Source: Gryganskiella cystojenkinii
Taxonomy: Eukaryota > Mortierellomycota > Mortierellomycetes > Mortierellales > Mortierellaceae
DNA: 34,283 nt
Direction: 5' to 3'
Assembly (NCBI GenBank): GCA_015852425.1
Contig: JAAAIG010000386.1
Location: 1-34,283, forward strand
The notes under the pieces are model-generated. The model was not told where the DNA came from, did not search any database, and worked only from the letters and a program-made list of their open reading frames with translations. Below, piece after piece: positions 25,288 to 34,283 of the stretch. Both the position numbers and the translations under genes were made by a program. How positions within the stretch are numbered: position 1 is the stretch's first letter; each line of letters begins with the position of its first letter.

Positions 25288-27990
25288 TCAAGTGGAAGGA
25301 AGAGGAAAGGACCACGGGTGTCCGTTAAAGAAGTACAATTTTTCCCTTTTCCCATTCACAACGACGGGTTCCGTCCTTCGTGGTTCCAGGCCCAAGGCCT
25401 TCAAATCCTCATGTGTCACACCGAGTCCACAATAGGCGTCCTTAAGGTTCGAGAGTCGATCGTCGGAAACTGTGGCGATCCAACCTTGGACTGTATGACC
25501 CGAACGCTGCATTTCAATCAGTTGACTGATCACGGGAAAAGTGGTTGCAAAGACTTGGGCTCGGACTTTATCGCTCAAGATCCATGGGCCGAACAGGCTC
25601 AGGTTCAGGAGCGAAGGTGCGACGATGAGTGGCTGGATCGAGTGAGCACCCTCATCTTTGACACGGGAGGAGGCGACTCCGGCGTCAATGTTGGCACTGG
25701 GTCCACTACCAGAAGCAATCGAGTGTGTGGAAAACAAAAAGGAATCATCGGGGCGGACGAAATCCTGAAGGGTCAAGACGCGTTTAAGGTGCTCTGTATC
25801 GGCTCGGATATCAAGTGAGAGGCTTCGAAGGCTGGGGCAACCGACCAGGACCCGGAATTCAAACAGGAACGCGAATTCAGAGTCGAGTCTCAAATAGGTG
25901 AGCTTGGGGAGGTCCCAGTCCCAGGTCCAACGGGGTCGAGAACAGCGGTGACGGTGGCAATGATCCGCTGGTGAGGTGAGGACTGTGGAAGATGTCGTCG
26001 ACTCTGTCAGGTCATCATCGCCGTTGTCCATGTTCATCGCGGTTTCGGACTTGGTTGTCATCGCTTCCGCCTGGAAGGAAGCCAAAATCTCCTCTACTGG
26101 TGCTGTATACAGGGGAGAAACTCTCGTATACATGTTCAACTGGAGGCGACGCAGATTTGGTGTCTTGTACAACGTGTCCGGATGAAACCATAGACAAGGA
26201 TACCCCTCAAGTGTGATGTTGTGGGCCTTGGACCAGATCTCCAACGGTGCACGACCATAGACAACGTCCTGATGGCGATACACACCTGATTTATCAGTGA
26301 GCCAGACATGTTCGATTTGGTCCGCCTTGAGAATGTTGGTGAATAAATCTGGGTCAATCCAGAGTCGGGAGTCCATCGCGACCCACAACGTAGTCAATTT
26401 TGGAAGCAATGGCCAATCTTTTCCAATAAGAGAGGAGGACTCTATTGTGGTTGCGGTGTCAGAGGACGGGACTTCGTCCTGCTCGGAAGATGGTTGAGAG
26501 ACTCTTAATACTTTAAGGCTCTCGCTGAAGGCGTACGTGATATCGTTTAGTTCGTTCCCGAGGACGCTCTTGAATGCCATGTTAACGGTCTCCAAAGGAA
26601 CGAGTGGCAAGGGTGGTCGTGGCGACATCAACACGGATTCGGTTATTCCTTCTTCGTCCGCCCCTGACGCAGCAACACCAGCATGGAACCGGTCCCAAGC
26701 CTTTTTCTCCCTCACCGCCCAACGGAACGCTCCGCGCCCCATATCGCAGATATCCAGCGACTTTAGAGACCGGCATCGACTCGGAAACCCTGGATCTCCA
26801 ATCCGGAGACAAGCTACAAAGTGAGATCTCAACAGTTGGATCCGCGTGACTTGACTCAAATCCGTGAATTCGATCTTATACGAGATTCGAATGTAATTCA
26901 AGACATCAATGGCCCGGGGACTCTGGATCGGTGGTAGGTCACTCGCGAATCTGCTCAGGAACTCTCCCGGGCAATGCAGCCATCTTGTCCAAGAACAATC
27001 ACTCGGGCATTCAGCCAACTGGAGTTTGTTGGGGAAGAGTTCACCATGTTTGGTGACAAAACAAACCATCCCTCGCAGCTTGCGGAACCGTTCCTTCTTG
27101 CAAATATCAAAGGCCTTTTGGTTTTCTTCCTTGGCCATTACGTCTGAGTCTAGTCCTTCCGCGGGTGGATCCATCATCTCATCTTGGATGAATGTTACCG
27201 AGGTAAGGGACTGAAACCGTCCCACATTTGTGTAGTAAAGATCGATATCGGAGAGTGGGATGTTGATGCTCTGGATCTGTTCCAGGACAGGCGAGCAGAG
27301 GACCCAAGTAAGATCCCGTCTGAGAGTCGAAGCAAAGGCCGTGTATCGGAGTGTCGTATGGGGCTCTTTGTCGATCATGATAGTCGGAGGGAACATGAGA
27401 CTCTTATCCGAGAATCCTTCGCCAATCTCGTTTGCGGGCTTGTCTTCCTTATTATTGCTAAAGACGTATTCCCAGGTTCGTTTCGGGTAGGTCTCTTCGG
27501 GATCAAAGGCGCTTTCACCTGTCTCAGTGTATTGAGGGACATAGACGACCTGCTCAAAGTTGAAGTGGCGGATAAAGGAAAGGTAATTGATCTTGCTTGT
27601 CCTTGGTACGGCATCGTTGGCAAGGTCTTTAGGGTTGGCGGTGGTGGTGGTGAGGATGGTGGCAGCTTTTTCTTGTTTTTCAGGTGGTGCAGGATTCGGG
27701 TCTTGGTGAGGGTAGAGATCACAGGCAACAGCAAGAAAACCGTGGACGTCCGTCCTCGGTCTCTGGTAGAGTAACGTCTGGATGACCTTGACAAGATGTG
27801 GATGAACGAGGGCGCCATCTTTAAGGTACTGGTGATCAAAGACTCGTTGGTAGAGATAAGGGATGGTGATTGAACAAAAGTAGTGATTGACTTGGACCAA
27901 CCGGCCCAAGGTCACGGTGTCGATCCTGTCCTGAAAGACCTGAAGGATTTGCTGAAGACACTCCAGTGGGAGGTCAGAAAAGGACGCCAT
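25288..27990 (-). CDS. Large F-box protein, paralogue of the 1097-3754 gene (single exon, 900 aa)
   Basis: The start is set at ATG 27990-27988, giving MASFSDLPLECLQQILQVF, which aligns with the start of the other F-box protein; the open frame continues upstream only through a poly-Lys stretch encoded by a poly(A) tract. Residues 1-50 are the F-box. The rest aligns end to end with the gene at 1097: FNFEQVVYVPQY, LRRDLTWVLCSPVLEQIQS, IPLSDIDLYY, CRSLKSLDICDMGRGAFRWA, SRPRWTWDWDLPKL and a C-terminal HEDLKALGLEP. LRR-like leucine spacing is visible but irregular. Presumed SCF substrate adaptor of unknown target. It is convergent with the FetB-like gene (111 bases between stops). Insertions differ between the paralogues in Thr/Ala-rich and acidic loops, as expected for fast-evolving F-box families. 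Confidence 0.85.
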   Translation of the reverse strand: MASFSDLPLECLQQILQVFQDRIDTVTLGRLVQVNHYFCSITIPYLYQRVFDHQYLKDGALVHPHLVKVIQTLLYQRPRTDVHGFLAVACDLYPHQDPNPAPPEKQEKAATILTTTTANPKDLANDAVPRTSKINYLSFIRHFNFEQVVYVPQYTETGESAFDPEETYPKRTWEYVFSNNKEDKPANEIGEGFSDKSLMFPPTIMIDKEPHTTLRYTAFASTLRRDLTWVLCSPVLEQIQSINIPLSDIDLYYTNVGRFQSLTSVTFIQDEMMDPPAEGLDSDVMAKEENQKAFDICKKERFRKLRGMVCFVTKHGELFPNKLQLAECPSDCSWTRWLHCPGEFLSRFASDLPPIQSPRAIDVLNYIRISYKIEFTDLSQVTRIQLLRSHFVACLRIGDPGFPSRCRSLKSLDICDMGRGAFRWAVREKKAWDRFHAGVAASGADEEGITESVLMSPRPPLPLVPLETVNMAFKSVLGNELNDITYAFSESLKVLRVSQPSSEQDEVPSSDTATTIESSSLIGKDWPLLPKLTTLWVAMDSRLWIDPDLFTNILKADQIEHVWLTDKSGVYRHQDVVYGRAPLEIWSKAHNITLEGYPCLWFHPDTLYKTPNLRRLQLNMYTRVSPLYTAPVEEILASFQAEAMTTKSETAMNMDNGDDDLTESTTSSTVLTSPADHCHRHRCSRPRWTWDWDLPKLTYLRLDSEFAFLFEFRVLVGCPSLRSLSLDIRADTEHLKRVLTLQDFVRPDDSFLFSTHSIASGSGPSANIDAGVASSRVKDEGAHSIQPLIVAPSLLNLSLFGPWILSDKVRAQVFATTFPVISQLIEMQRSGHTVQGWIATVSDDRLSNLKDAYCGLGVTHEDLKALGLEPRRTEPVVVNGKREKLYFFNGHPWSFPLPST

Positions 27991-28012
27991 TTTTTTTTTT
28001 TTTTTTTTTTTT
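27991..28012 (-). promoter_or_regulatory. Poly(A)22 leader abutting the F-box start codon
   Basis: On the coding strand 22 consecutive A residues run directly into the ATG at 27990. The extra length beyond normal fungal A-rich leaders could affect translation initiation. It could also vary through slippage. Confidence 0.7.
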
Positions 28013-28268
28013 CGTTTCCTTTGACAAAGAAAAAAAATGGTGGTCGAAAGAATGAATTGAAACGAAAGGAAAACGGGAATGGAATGGCGATGAATGAACG
28101 AAATGATGATGTCTCTTTCGCCGCCTGATGAAAAGCCCATCTTTTTTGAGAGCTACGAGCTCGTTGACTTGATAAAAAATGGTGGCAATCGTTGGAATTT
28201 ATGGGATGTTGGTCGCGGTATCTCTAACTTCTACATGTACCTTTCTTCTCATTCTCTCCCTACAAAGC

Positions 28269-28811
28269 CTAGGTACCAATACTGACCAGGGGGGAAAGAT
28301 CCACAGGCTGACGTCCACCCGGTGGTGCATCCCCAGGGTCTCCGGGCTGAGACGGCTCAGGGGCTGAACCGTCCTCACCTGGTGGAGCGCTGCCGTCGTC
28401 GGTACCTGTAGAACCGTTCGTCTGACAACCCGGAGGCAACGGGTTCTCACTACATTTTGGATCACCACCATCACTAACACTATCACCGCCACCATTGGCA
28501 TCACCATCACTGCCATCTGGTGGTGGTGGTGGTGGTGGTGGTCCCGGTAAAGGTGGTCGGGGTCGAGTGGGACCTGGAGGATGTGCGGGGTCTGGGTGCG
28601 AGGGATCAGTGGGTTCCGTGGGACCTGCAGTATCTGGGTCACTAACAGAACCTGGGGGAGCAGTCTCTGGAGGTGGCTCAGACGGGCCTTGATCTTGGCG
28701 TCTACGGAGATTATCAATCGATGCAATGGGCAACGAGTCCACCGCGGGAGCTATGAAGGAGCTTGCAACTAAAACCGTGGCAAGGAAAGAGAGTACAGCG
28801 AAGGACCTCAT
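28269..28811 (-). CDS. Small secreted proline/aspartate-rich protein (180 aa)
   Basis: Single exon, start at ATG 28811. Residues 1-26 (MRSFAVLSFLATVLVASSF and onward) are a clear signal peptide with likely cleavage after APAVDS. A basic cluster NLRRRQ at 34-39 is a probable Kex2-type processing site, so the mature chain would start near residue 39. The remainder is low complexity: Pro/Glu/Asp-rich repeats (SHPDPAHPPGPTRPRPP), a run of eight Pro encoded by a GGT repeat on the plus strand, and a Gly/Asp-rich section. There are only two cysteines in the mature part (KCSENPLPPGC), which could form one small loop. I do not recognise a family; a cell-wall or extracellular protein is likely. A TATAAAA lies 80 bases upstream. 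Confidence 0.8.
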   Translation of the reverse strand: MRSFAVLSFLATVLVASSFIAPAVDSLPIASIDNLRRRQDQGPSEPPPETAPPGSVSDPDTAGPTEPTDPSHPDPAHPPGPTRPRPPLPGPPPPPPPPDGSDGDANGGGDSVSDGGDPKCSENPLPPGCQTNGSTGTDDGSAPPGEDGSAPEPSQPGDPGDAPPGGRQPVDLSPLVSIGT

Positions 28812-29358
28812 TTGTGCGGATACTATGTTGTGCTTGAGACTAAAGATGTTATGTAAGAAAAATATAGAAAGGGAGAGGGTCCTTTGTGGGTTTTATACCA
28901 AAAAACCCCCCAGCTCGGAATGATAACCAGACTCTCCCCCCTAGATTCAAATATAACACATAATACCTTCGCTTGTTCTTTGAGAGAAATGGAAACAATA
29001 GACCTCCTTGGAACAGAACAGGAAAACGAGTTGATCTTCAAACAAAACAAACCTCCTCACACGTACCACACTGCACGGGTCTGGACCATTTAGTGCAAGC
29101 AAGTGCTGTATTGGTCCTTCTTGTTTGTGTTCTCCGTTAATCTTAAAGCAAACCCCAAGCGACCACAATAAAGGATGATAGTGCAGTTTATGAATGTTGA
29201 TTTTTGGGTGCAAAATAATGACAGGTTGTAGCGACTAACAATAAAGGTTAGTTTCCAGGGGAGGGGCTCAACCCTCCTCAAAAAGAGAGAGAGAGAGAAG
29301 AGGACGTCCTCGGAAGGAGATACTCTTGCTCTCCTTGATAATTTCCATTGTCTTTCTT
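28812..29358. promoter_or_regulatory. Intergenic: promoter of the secreted-protein gene and 3' flank of the GPD gene
   Basis: These 547 bases separate two minus-strand genes. The left part is the leader and core promoter of the secreted-protein gene. The right part is the 3' region of the dehydrogenase gene, ending in a GAGAGA tract near 29285. No other gene is seen. Confidence 0.5.
28891..28897 (-). promoter_or_regulatory. TATA box (TATAAAA)
   Basis: TATAAAA on the minus strand lies 80 bases upstream of the ATG of the secreted-protein gene, a distance compatible with a short fungal leader. It sits next to runs of T and G (TTTTTTGG, GGGGGG). Confidence 0.5.
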
Positions 29359-32300
29359 TTAAGCTCCTCCGCCGCTACGGTCCGTGGTCTTGGCCTTGAT
29401 ACCGTAATCGATATTCCTCTGACTCTCGACCTCGGCCACGATCTTGGAGAAGGCTGAGCGACTCGCATGTTCCTTCAATCCGCCCATCACCTCCAAAAAC
29501 TCGTTGAACTCAATCGTTCCAGAATTATCCAGGTCGACCTAAGTGAGGGAGTAGAAAGAGTTCGGTTAGTGTATGAAAAACAAAATGAAAACAAAAACAA
29601 AAGAAATCTCCCAGAAAACACATTCCAAAACAAAACAACCCTTTTTTATGTAGTCGTCCTTCCTCCTTGCTTACCTCGTCAATGATGCTCTTCAAGACGA
29701 TGGCATCAACCTCCATATGCAAATGTTCCAGAACCTCATTCAAATCTTGTCCATTGATGTGGCCGTCTCCGTCATGGTCCAGCGCTCCAAAGACCTTGTG
29801 GAACTCTGCCAACTCCTCGGGGTTAAATTGTGCTCGGGAATAGAACGAATCTGTCACTGAAGATCCCGAGCTCGACTTGCCGCCCCACAATCCCCAGAAT
29901 CCCTTCTGATCGGGCTTCTTTGATCCATCTGCTCCCTCCGCGGTTTCAGGAACAGGGTGTCCGACAACTGCATCTGGAATACCTGTTGGGTACGCGATCG
30001 GGCTCACGGGCAAACCCATGGTGGTCAAGAACTCCTTGGCCTCCTTGACCTCCTTCTCCTGACGGGCTTGGTCCCAATGCAACTCCTCTGACATGATCTC
30101 CACCACACGGGGCAAAGCATCCAGAGCAGCATGAACGTTCAGGAACGCCAATCTCAGACGACGCGCCAAAACATCGACCGCAGTACAAGCGTACTCTCGA
30201 CGGACCGCATATCGAACCTCAGCCTCGATATAAGGGTATTGTCCAGAGATTCGCTTGCCAAAGACTGGCCAGCGCTTTCCGGTCGCATGAGCCAGCGAAG
30301 CCACAGCCCAGGCACGATCACCATAACTGTTGGCAAGATGTTGAGCAATCTCAGTCTCAAGTCCAAACTGCTGGATCAGGCGAATGAACATGGTCTTGCT
30401 GTAACCATGAGATCCAATCAACTTGACGCGCTCCGTCGTGCATCCACGCGTGGGATTGAGGCCAAACTCCTTGATCGCCTCGTCGATCGTCTCAGCGGCC
30501 ATGGCTCTGTATGTCGTCCATTTGCCTCCAGCAATCGTCAACAATCCACTAGCACTGACGTTGATCATGTGGTTACGAACCAAACCCTCTGTGCTCTTGG
30601 CAGCAGGATCACGGACCAAGGGACGAATACCAGACCAAGCCGCAAGAACATCTCCGCGACGGACCTTGACATCAGGGTTCAAGTAGTTCTTGACCTCGCC
30701 CAGGATCCAGTTGATCTCTTCTTCAGTCGCCATCGGGTTCTGAGTCACTTCGGTCGCAGAATCTGTGGTACCGGCGATGGTGTTTCCTTGCCAAGGCAAG
30801 AAGAAAATAACACGTCCATCACTGGTTGAGGGATCCAAGAGTCCCATGTTGCCGGGACTGTAGTAGTTGGGGAGGATGATATGAACTCCTGCCGAAGGGG
30901 CGACGATGGTCTGGATTTTGGGATCGTCCAATTGACGAATGCCATCTGTAAATGGTCCCGTGGCGTTGATGACTCCCTTGGCCTTGACACTAAACTCCTT
31001 TCCAGTCATCGTATCACGGACACGGGCACCACAGAGACGCTTGTTCTCATCCTTGTGCAACTCGACAACCTCGACGTGGTTGGCAATAACGGCACCGTAT
31101 TGGACCGCGGTTAACCCCAAAGCGACGTTCATACGGGAATCGTTGTGTTGGCCATCATAGTAAACCACTGCACCGACGAGCTTATCGTTCTTGAGCATGG
31201 GGAAGGCCTCCAAGGCTTTTCCTTTGGTCAAAAAGTAACTGCTCTCCATACCCTGATGTCCTGCCAAAAGATCGTAGGCTTTGGATCCAGCCCAGTAGTA
31301 TGGAACTTGCCACCACCTAACAAAAAGAAAGTAACCCGATTAGTTCTTTGTGCAGCTGATATGTTCGAGGATCAGAGACCTCTTTAGGCCTTCTTACTTG
31401 TAGACGGGCAACATGATGGGCAATTGGTAGCTCAGGTAAGGCGCAATCTTGAGGAAGTTTGCACGCTCGTTCAAGGCCTCCTTGACGAGTTTGTATTGCT
31501 CGATATCAAGTTCACGAACAGCCTTCTCCAAATAACGTACGCCTCCATGGACCAACTTTGTAGATCGTGATGAGGTGCCTAAAGGAAGAAAAAAAACGTA
31601 GTTTGACAAAACCATGTGGAGAAATATGTTTTTGCAGGTTAATATTCGTGATGCATCTCATCTATTGTTCGCTTGGTGTCAAAAACAAGTCCTGACAAGC
31701 AGTTGAATATCAGATCCGTCCGATCCACGTGTGGCTCGATCTACTTTTTGAATGGGGAAAGATGTCCTTGTGTTTCCTGAAAGTTTTTGCCGTAACAACC
31801 AAAGCCTTGCGGGGTGGGAGTCCGACTCTTTTGGTACAGCGTCATTGTTCTATGATCCACACCCAAAATAGCAACAAAAAAAGGGAGACATAAGGTCGAA
31901 CATGCCACCCTCTATGGAGACTGACCGACCCGCCGGCCCCCTACTTCCATTCCCCCGCAAAAACCATTTTTAGCGCCAGCTCTCGCTCACTTATCTCTCT
32001 GTTCTCAGGTATTAATCGGTCTTTTTGTAGCTGTGTTTACTTTCCCGTTGATGAGAAAAAGTAGAGTCGCCTTTGTGCCTTTGTGACTCCAAAATAAATG
32101 ATTGTTTTGGGATCCCGCTCTCAAAAAATAAGGGATTCCATTCTCCTACAACTGACCCGATTAGAATGACCTCACCCTTAACCTCTTTCATGGTTCTTGA
32201 CACCCCTCACCCCTCCCTCTCTCTATCTCTCTCGCTTTGGCTTGCTGTATCATCATGCATAATAGCACACAACTAGAATAAACCATCCATCTTAAAAAAC

Positions 32301-33220
32301 ACACACTACTCTCCCTGTGAAAGATACCACCAAAAAAGTACAATGGCCATTCGAGTCATATCCCCGTTCTGGCATTTCCACCAAAACGCCTTCTCTTCTT
32401 TCCTGATGTTGCCGAAGATTGCTGTATGCATAAAAACTCTTTTGTGTCATCCTTTTTCTACTGTCCAAGTCTTCCACGTGCAAACCTGTTACTTTTTTTT
32501 TCTTTTGTTGATGTTGAAGTTGTTTTGTGTCCAGCTCCAAAATCCTGTCGACATTTTTGGTCTGTTTTTTCTTGATCTGCCAACTGAACTAGTCCTCTTC
32601 CTTTTTCTTGGGTTCAAGATTGCTGTCTCAGAGCTGGAAAAGATGAGGGGGTGTGGGGGAGGGGGAGGGGGAGGGGGGAGAGTGTGAAGCGATTCCTTAC
32701 CTGAAGAGAAATCATCACGCTCGACCATGGCGACCTTGAGTCCACGCGTGGCGGCATCGACGGCACATCCGGCACCAGTCGCTCCACCTCCGATAATAAG
32801 CAGATCGAACACGTCAGAGTCCTCTTCTGTTGCTGCTGGTGTTGATGGTGCCTGATCTGGAGTTGTTGGTGAAGTAGCTGAGGGCTCCTTTTGGCTACCC
32901 TTGAGTTCCTTCAGAGCCCCAGGGCCTTCTTGAAGCATCCTGATCATTTCGTCTCTTGAAGGAGGTGCCCAGAAGGCGTGAGGTCTAGTGGGGTCTCTTG
33001 GAGCGTGTTGTTGAGACTCCATATAGACCATGGAGGGGTGAGGTGGGAGTTCATAAAGACCATCGAGTGCATCGCGTTGACGGCGTTGTTGTTGTTCGTT
33101 GTAATAATAAGCTGAAAGGGCCAAGGTAGTAGCTCCTGCGGTCGCATAGGCAGCTTTTCGACTAAAGGACGACGCTGTTGTAGCGTGTCTTGCACCAGTG
33201 GAAGGGATGCGTCGCCACAT
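29359..33220 (-). CDS. GUT2: Mitochondrial FAD-dependent glycerol-3-phosphate dehydrogenase with two EF-hands, four exons, 840 aa
   Basis: Exons: 33220-32701, 31578-31398, 31316-29675, 29538-29359; introns GT-AG, phases consistent. The enzyme oxidises glycerol-3-phosphate to dihydroxyacetone phosphate at the outer face of the inner mitochondrial membrane and passes electrons to ubiquinone. Residues 1-28 form an Arg/Ser-rich mitochondrial presequence (MWRRIPSTGARHATTASSF), followed by a hydrophobic stretch near 29-40. A Pro/Ser/Thr linker at 105-134 precedes the FAD fold DLLIIGGGATGAGCAVDAAT (139-158), ERDDFSSGTSSRSTKLVHGG across the exon 1-2 junction, AAWSGIRPLVRDP and AGGKWTTYRAMA. The C-terminal domain carries EF-hand loops DHDGDGHINGQD (747-758) and DLDNSGTIEFNE (783-794). 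Animal GPD2 has such a pair; yeast Gut2, as I know it, does not. The chain is longer than either. Intron 1 is 1122 bases, far longer than the others here. Confidence 0.93.
31579..32700 (-). other. Unusually long intron 1 of the glycerol-3-phosphate dehydrogenase gene
   Basis: The junction restores the family motif DFSSGTSSRSTKLVHGG exactly, so the 1122 bases are a single intron with no missed exon between. The donor GTAAGG follows a phase-1 Gly codon. Inside are an AT-rich left half, a CT-rich plus-strand stretch near 32205-32240 resembling fungal promoters, a plus-strand open frame of 114 codons (32343-32687) that I do not accept as a gene, and a G-rich tract near the donor. Confidence 0.8.
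32647..32678 (+). repeat. G-rich tract (G5-G6 runs) near the GPD intron 1 donor
   Basis: Five G runs of five or six, separated by TGT or A, lie 22-53 bases inside intron 1, on the strand opposite to the transcript. This is a textbook G-quadruplex pattern; the pre-mRNA carries the matching C-rich tract. Confidence 0.75.
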
Positions 33221-34283
33221 TGTGGGAGGAATTAAATGTGAATGGAGGAGGAGGGGGGAGGGGATGTAGTTGTTGAATGGATCAAAATGTAAGAAAAAAG
33301 AAAAAGAAACGAAACAAGAAGCTGAAGGAGGTCTGAAAAAAGGGAGCAAAGTGTTTAGTTCATTTTCGCTTATCATTTCTTCGTGCACCCATGACGTGAA
33401 TTGAAACAATTTATTTTTTCAGTCGGATCTATTCAGTCCGTTTGCATTCTCTGAGGGTACCTTTTTTTGTTTCTTTCATTTTTCATTCTCCTCCTCGGCA
33501 ACCAACAGGGCGCTTTGTAAATTCCTCGGCAACCCAAAAGGCGCGGGAGAATACACAACCGGGCTTGTTTCCTTCTACCCCCAATCTACCCCTCGTACAG
33601 TACTCTACTCTTTTCTTTATTTGACTGCATCATCCTTTGATCTCGCTTGTCTTTCTTTATCTACCTGGCGGGAACAGTCGATCAAAAAAATAGAAGTGAA
33701 ATTTGAGCGGGAGCACGTTCATCCAGGTTTCTTTCTATTTGCCCTGAACGATACTTCTCACCTTTCAATGTATTCACATCGTCATTGCCAAGTCCGGTCT
33801 ATCCAGAGCCTTACCGTGACTCCACCTCCCCTAGGTTTCTTTTGTCTCTTTGTGACTCCACTCTAGGACAATGACTTGTTGATATTCCCCAGAGAGTGGA
33901 GAGATAGCAAAAAAAAAGTGAGGCCAGAAGAGGAAATGCTACTCTGTCAGCTCTCATGTGAAACTCGAATCACAAAGGACTCCGCCCAAAATCTCAGAAA
34001 GATTCACTACGAAGGGATCTTCGGACCGGCAACTTCGTTACTAATGCTTTCAGTCGTCCTCTCTGGTTGCTGACTTTTTTTTGTTCCCTCTCTATCGACT
34101 TTTGTGCACAAGAACCACCCCCACCCCTTCTGGTTTATCCTCCTACTCATCCGCCCCCACGGCGAATCGCCCAAAAAAACGATTTTCATGAAAAAAAAGG
34201 TCAACGATATTACTTTATGGATGAAAACATGGGGGGGGGGGGGGATAAAAAAAATAAAAAAAAAAACCATTTCATTTTTTTTT
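33221..34283. promoter_or_regulatory. Upstream region of the GPD gene to the window end
   Basis: About 1.06 kb holds the promoter and leader of the dehydrogenase gene and further flank. An imperfect 21-base direct repeat lies at 33493-33513 and 33524-33544. A homopolymer of 14 G occurs at 34231-34244, followed by A-rich sequence at the edge. I find no coding region with family likeness on either strand. Confidence 0.5.
33493..33544. repeat. Imperfect direct repeat in the GPD promoter
   Basis: CCTCGGCAACCAACAGGGCG and CCTCGGCAACCCAAAAGGCG recur with a 31-base period, about three helical turns, 270-325 bases upstream of the dehydrogenase ATG. Paired sites at helical spacing suggest a transcription-factor site, but the factor is unknown. 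Confidence 0.55.

Noticed and set aside
27991..28140. N-terminal extension of the second F-box protein with a poly-Lys run
   Set aside because: The poly-Lys is the translation of the A22 tract; the conserved F-box begins at the ATG at 27990.
32343..32687. Nested plus-strand gene inside GPD intron 1 (114 codons)
   Set aside because: Phe/Leu-rich translation of T-rich DNA ending in poly-Gly from the G tract; no family likeness. Kept only as a note in the long-intron finding.
1..34283. tRNA, rRNA or riboswitch elements
   Set aside because: I looked for B-box-like GGTTCGA signatures on both strands and for obvious structured RNA motifs, and found none; a tRNAscan or Rfam search would be needed to exclude them fully.

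Overview
The window is nuclear DNA of a filamentous fungus, most likely a Mortierellomycete (Mortierella/Linnemannia-type). Genes have short GT-AG introns with CTAAC/CTAAT branch sites, promoters are CT-rich, and the F-box and PPQPL-type membrane families resemble what I recall from that group; this placement rests on general likeness, not on a search. I find no tRNA, rRNA, CRISPR array, transposase or insertion sequence. One 98-base run of N marks an assembly gap.

Layout, left to right. (1) A partial F-box/LRR gene leaves the left edge (minus strand, start at 413). It is divergent from a single-exon 885-residue F-box protein (1097-3754, +). (2) Metabolic and housekeeping part: a six-exon mitochondrial 3-methylglutaconyl-CoA hydratase (AUH type, 4025-5694, -), an acidic 308-residue protein of unknown function (6104-7030, -) and a four-exon 1256-residue Ser/Pro-rich protein with a C-terminal membrane hairpin (8579-12823, +). 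(3) A head-to-tail array of four copies of one single-pass membrane protein family on the minus strand (13169-22386). Copies B (711 aa) and C (649 aa) are intact, copy A is nearly identical to B but carries a nonsense codon and the gap, and copy D is a decayed remnant. (4) A ten-exon UPF0014/FetB-like permease (23033-25176, +), convergent with a second large F-box protein (25288-27990, -) that is a paralogue of the first. (5) A small secreted proline-rich protein (28269-28811, -). (6) A mitochondrial FAD glycerol-3-phosphate dehydrogenase with two C-terminal EF-hands (29359-33220, -).

The most interesting part is the array in (3). It is a birth-and-death cluster of putative surface proteins with an N-terminal ectodomain, one membrane helix and a long disordered cytoplasmic tail in which only three short motifs are conserved. 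Every copy whose leader could be examined (A, B, C) has an upstream ATG that opens a hydrophobic, signal-peptide-like reading frame in the wrong frame relative to the ectodomain. The two large F-box paralogues lie on either side of the array in opposite orientation, which hints at a locus where rapidly evolving recognition-type genes accumulate. Exon coordinates below were worked out by hand from splice consensus, reading phase and comparison between copies or with known families.
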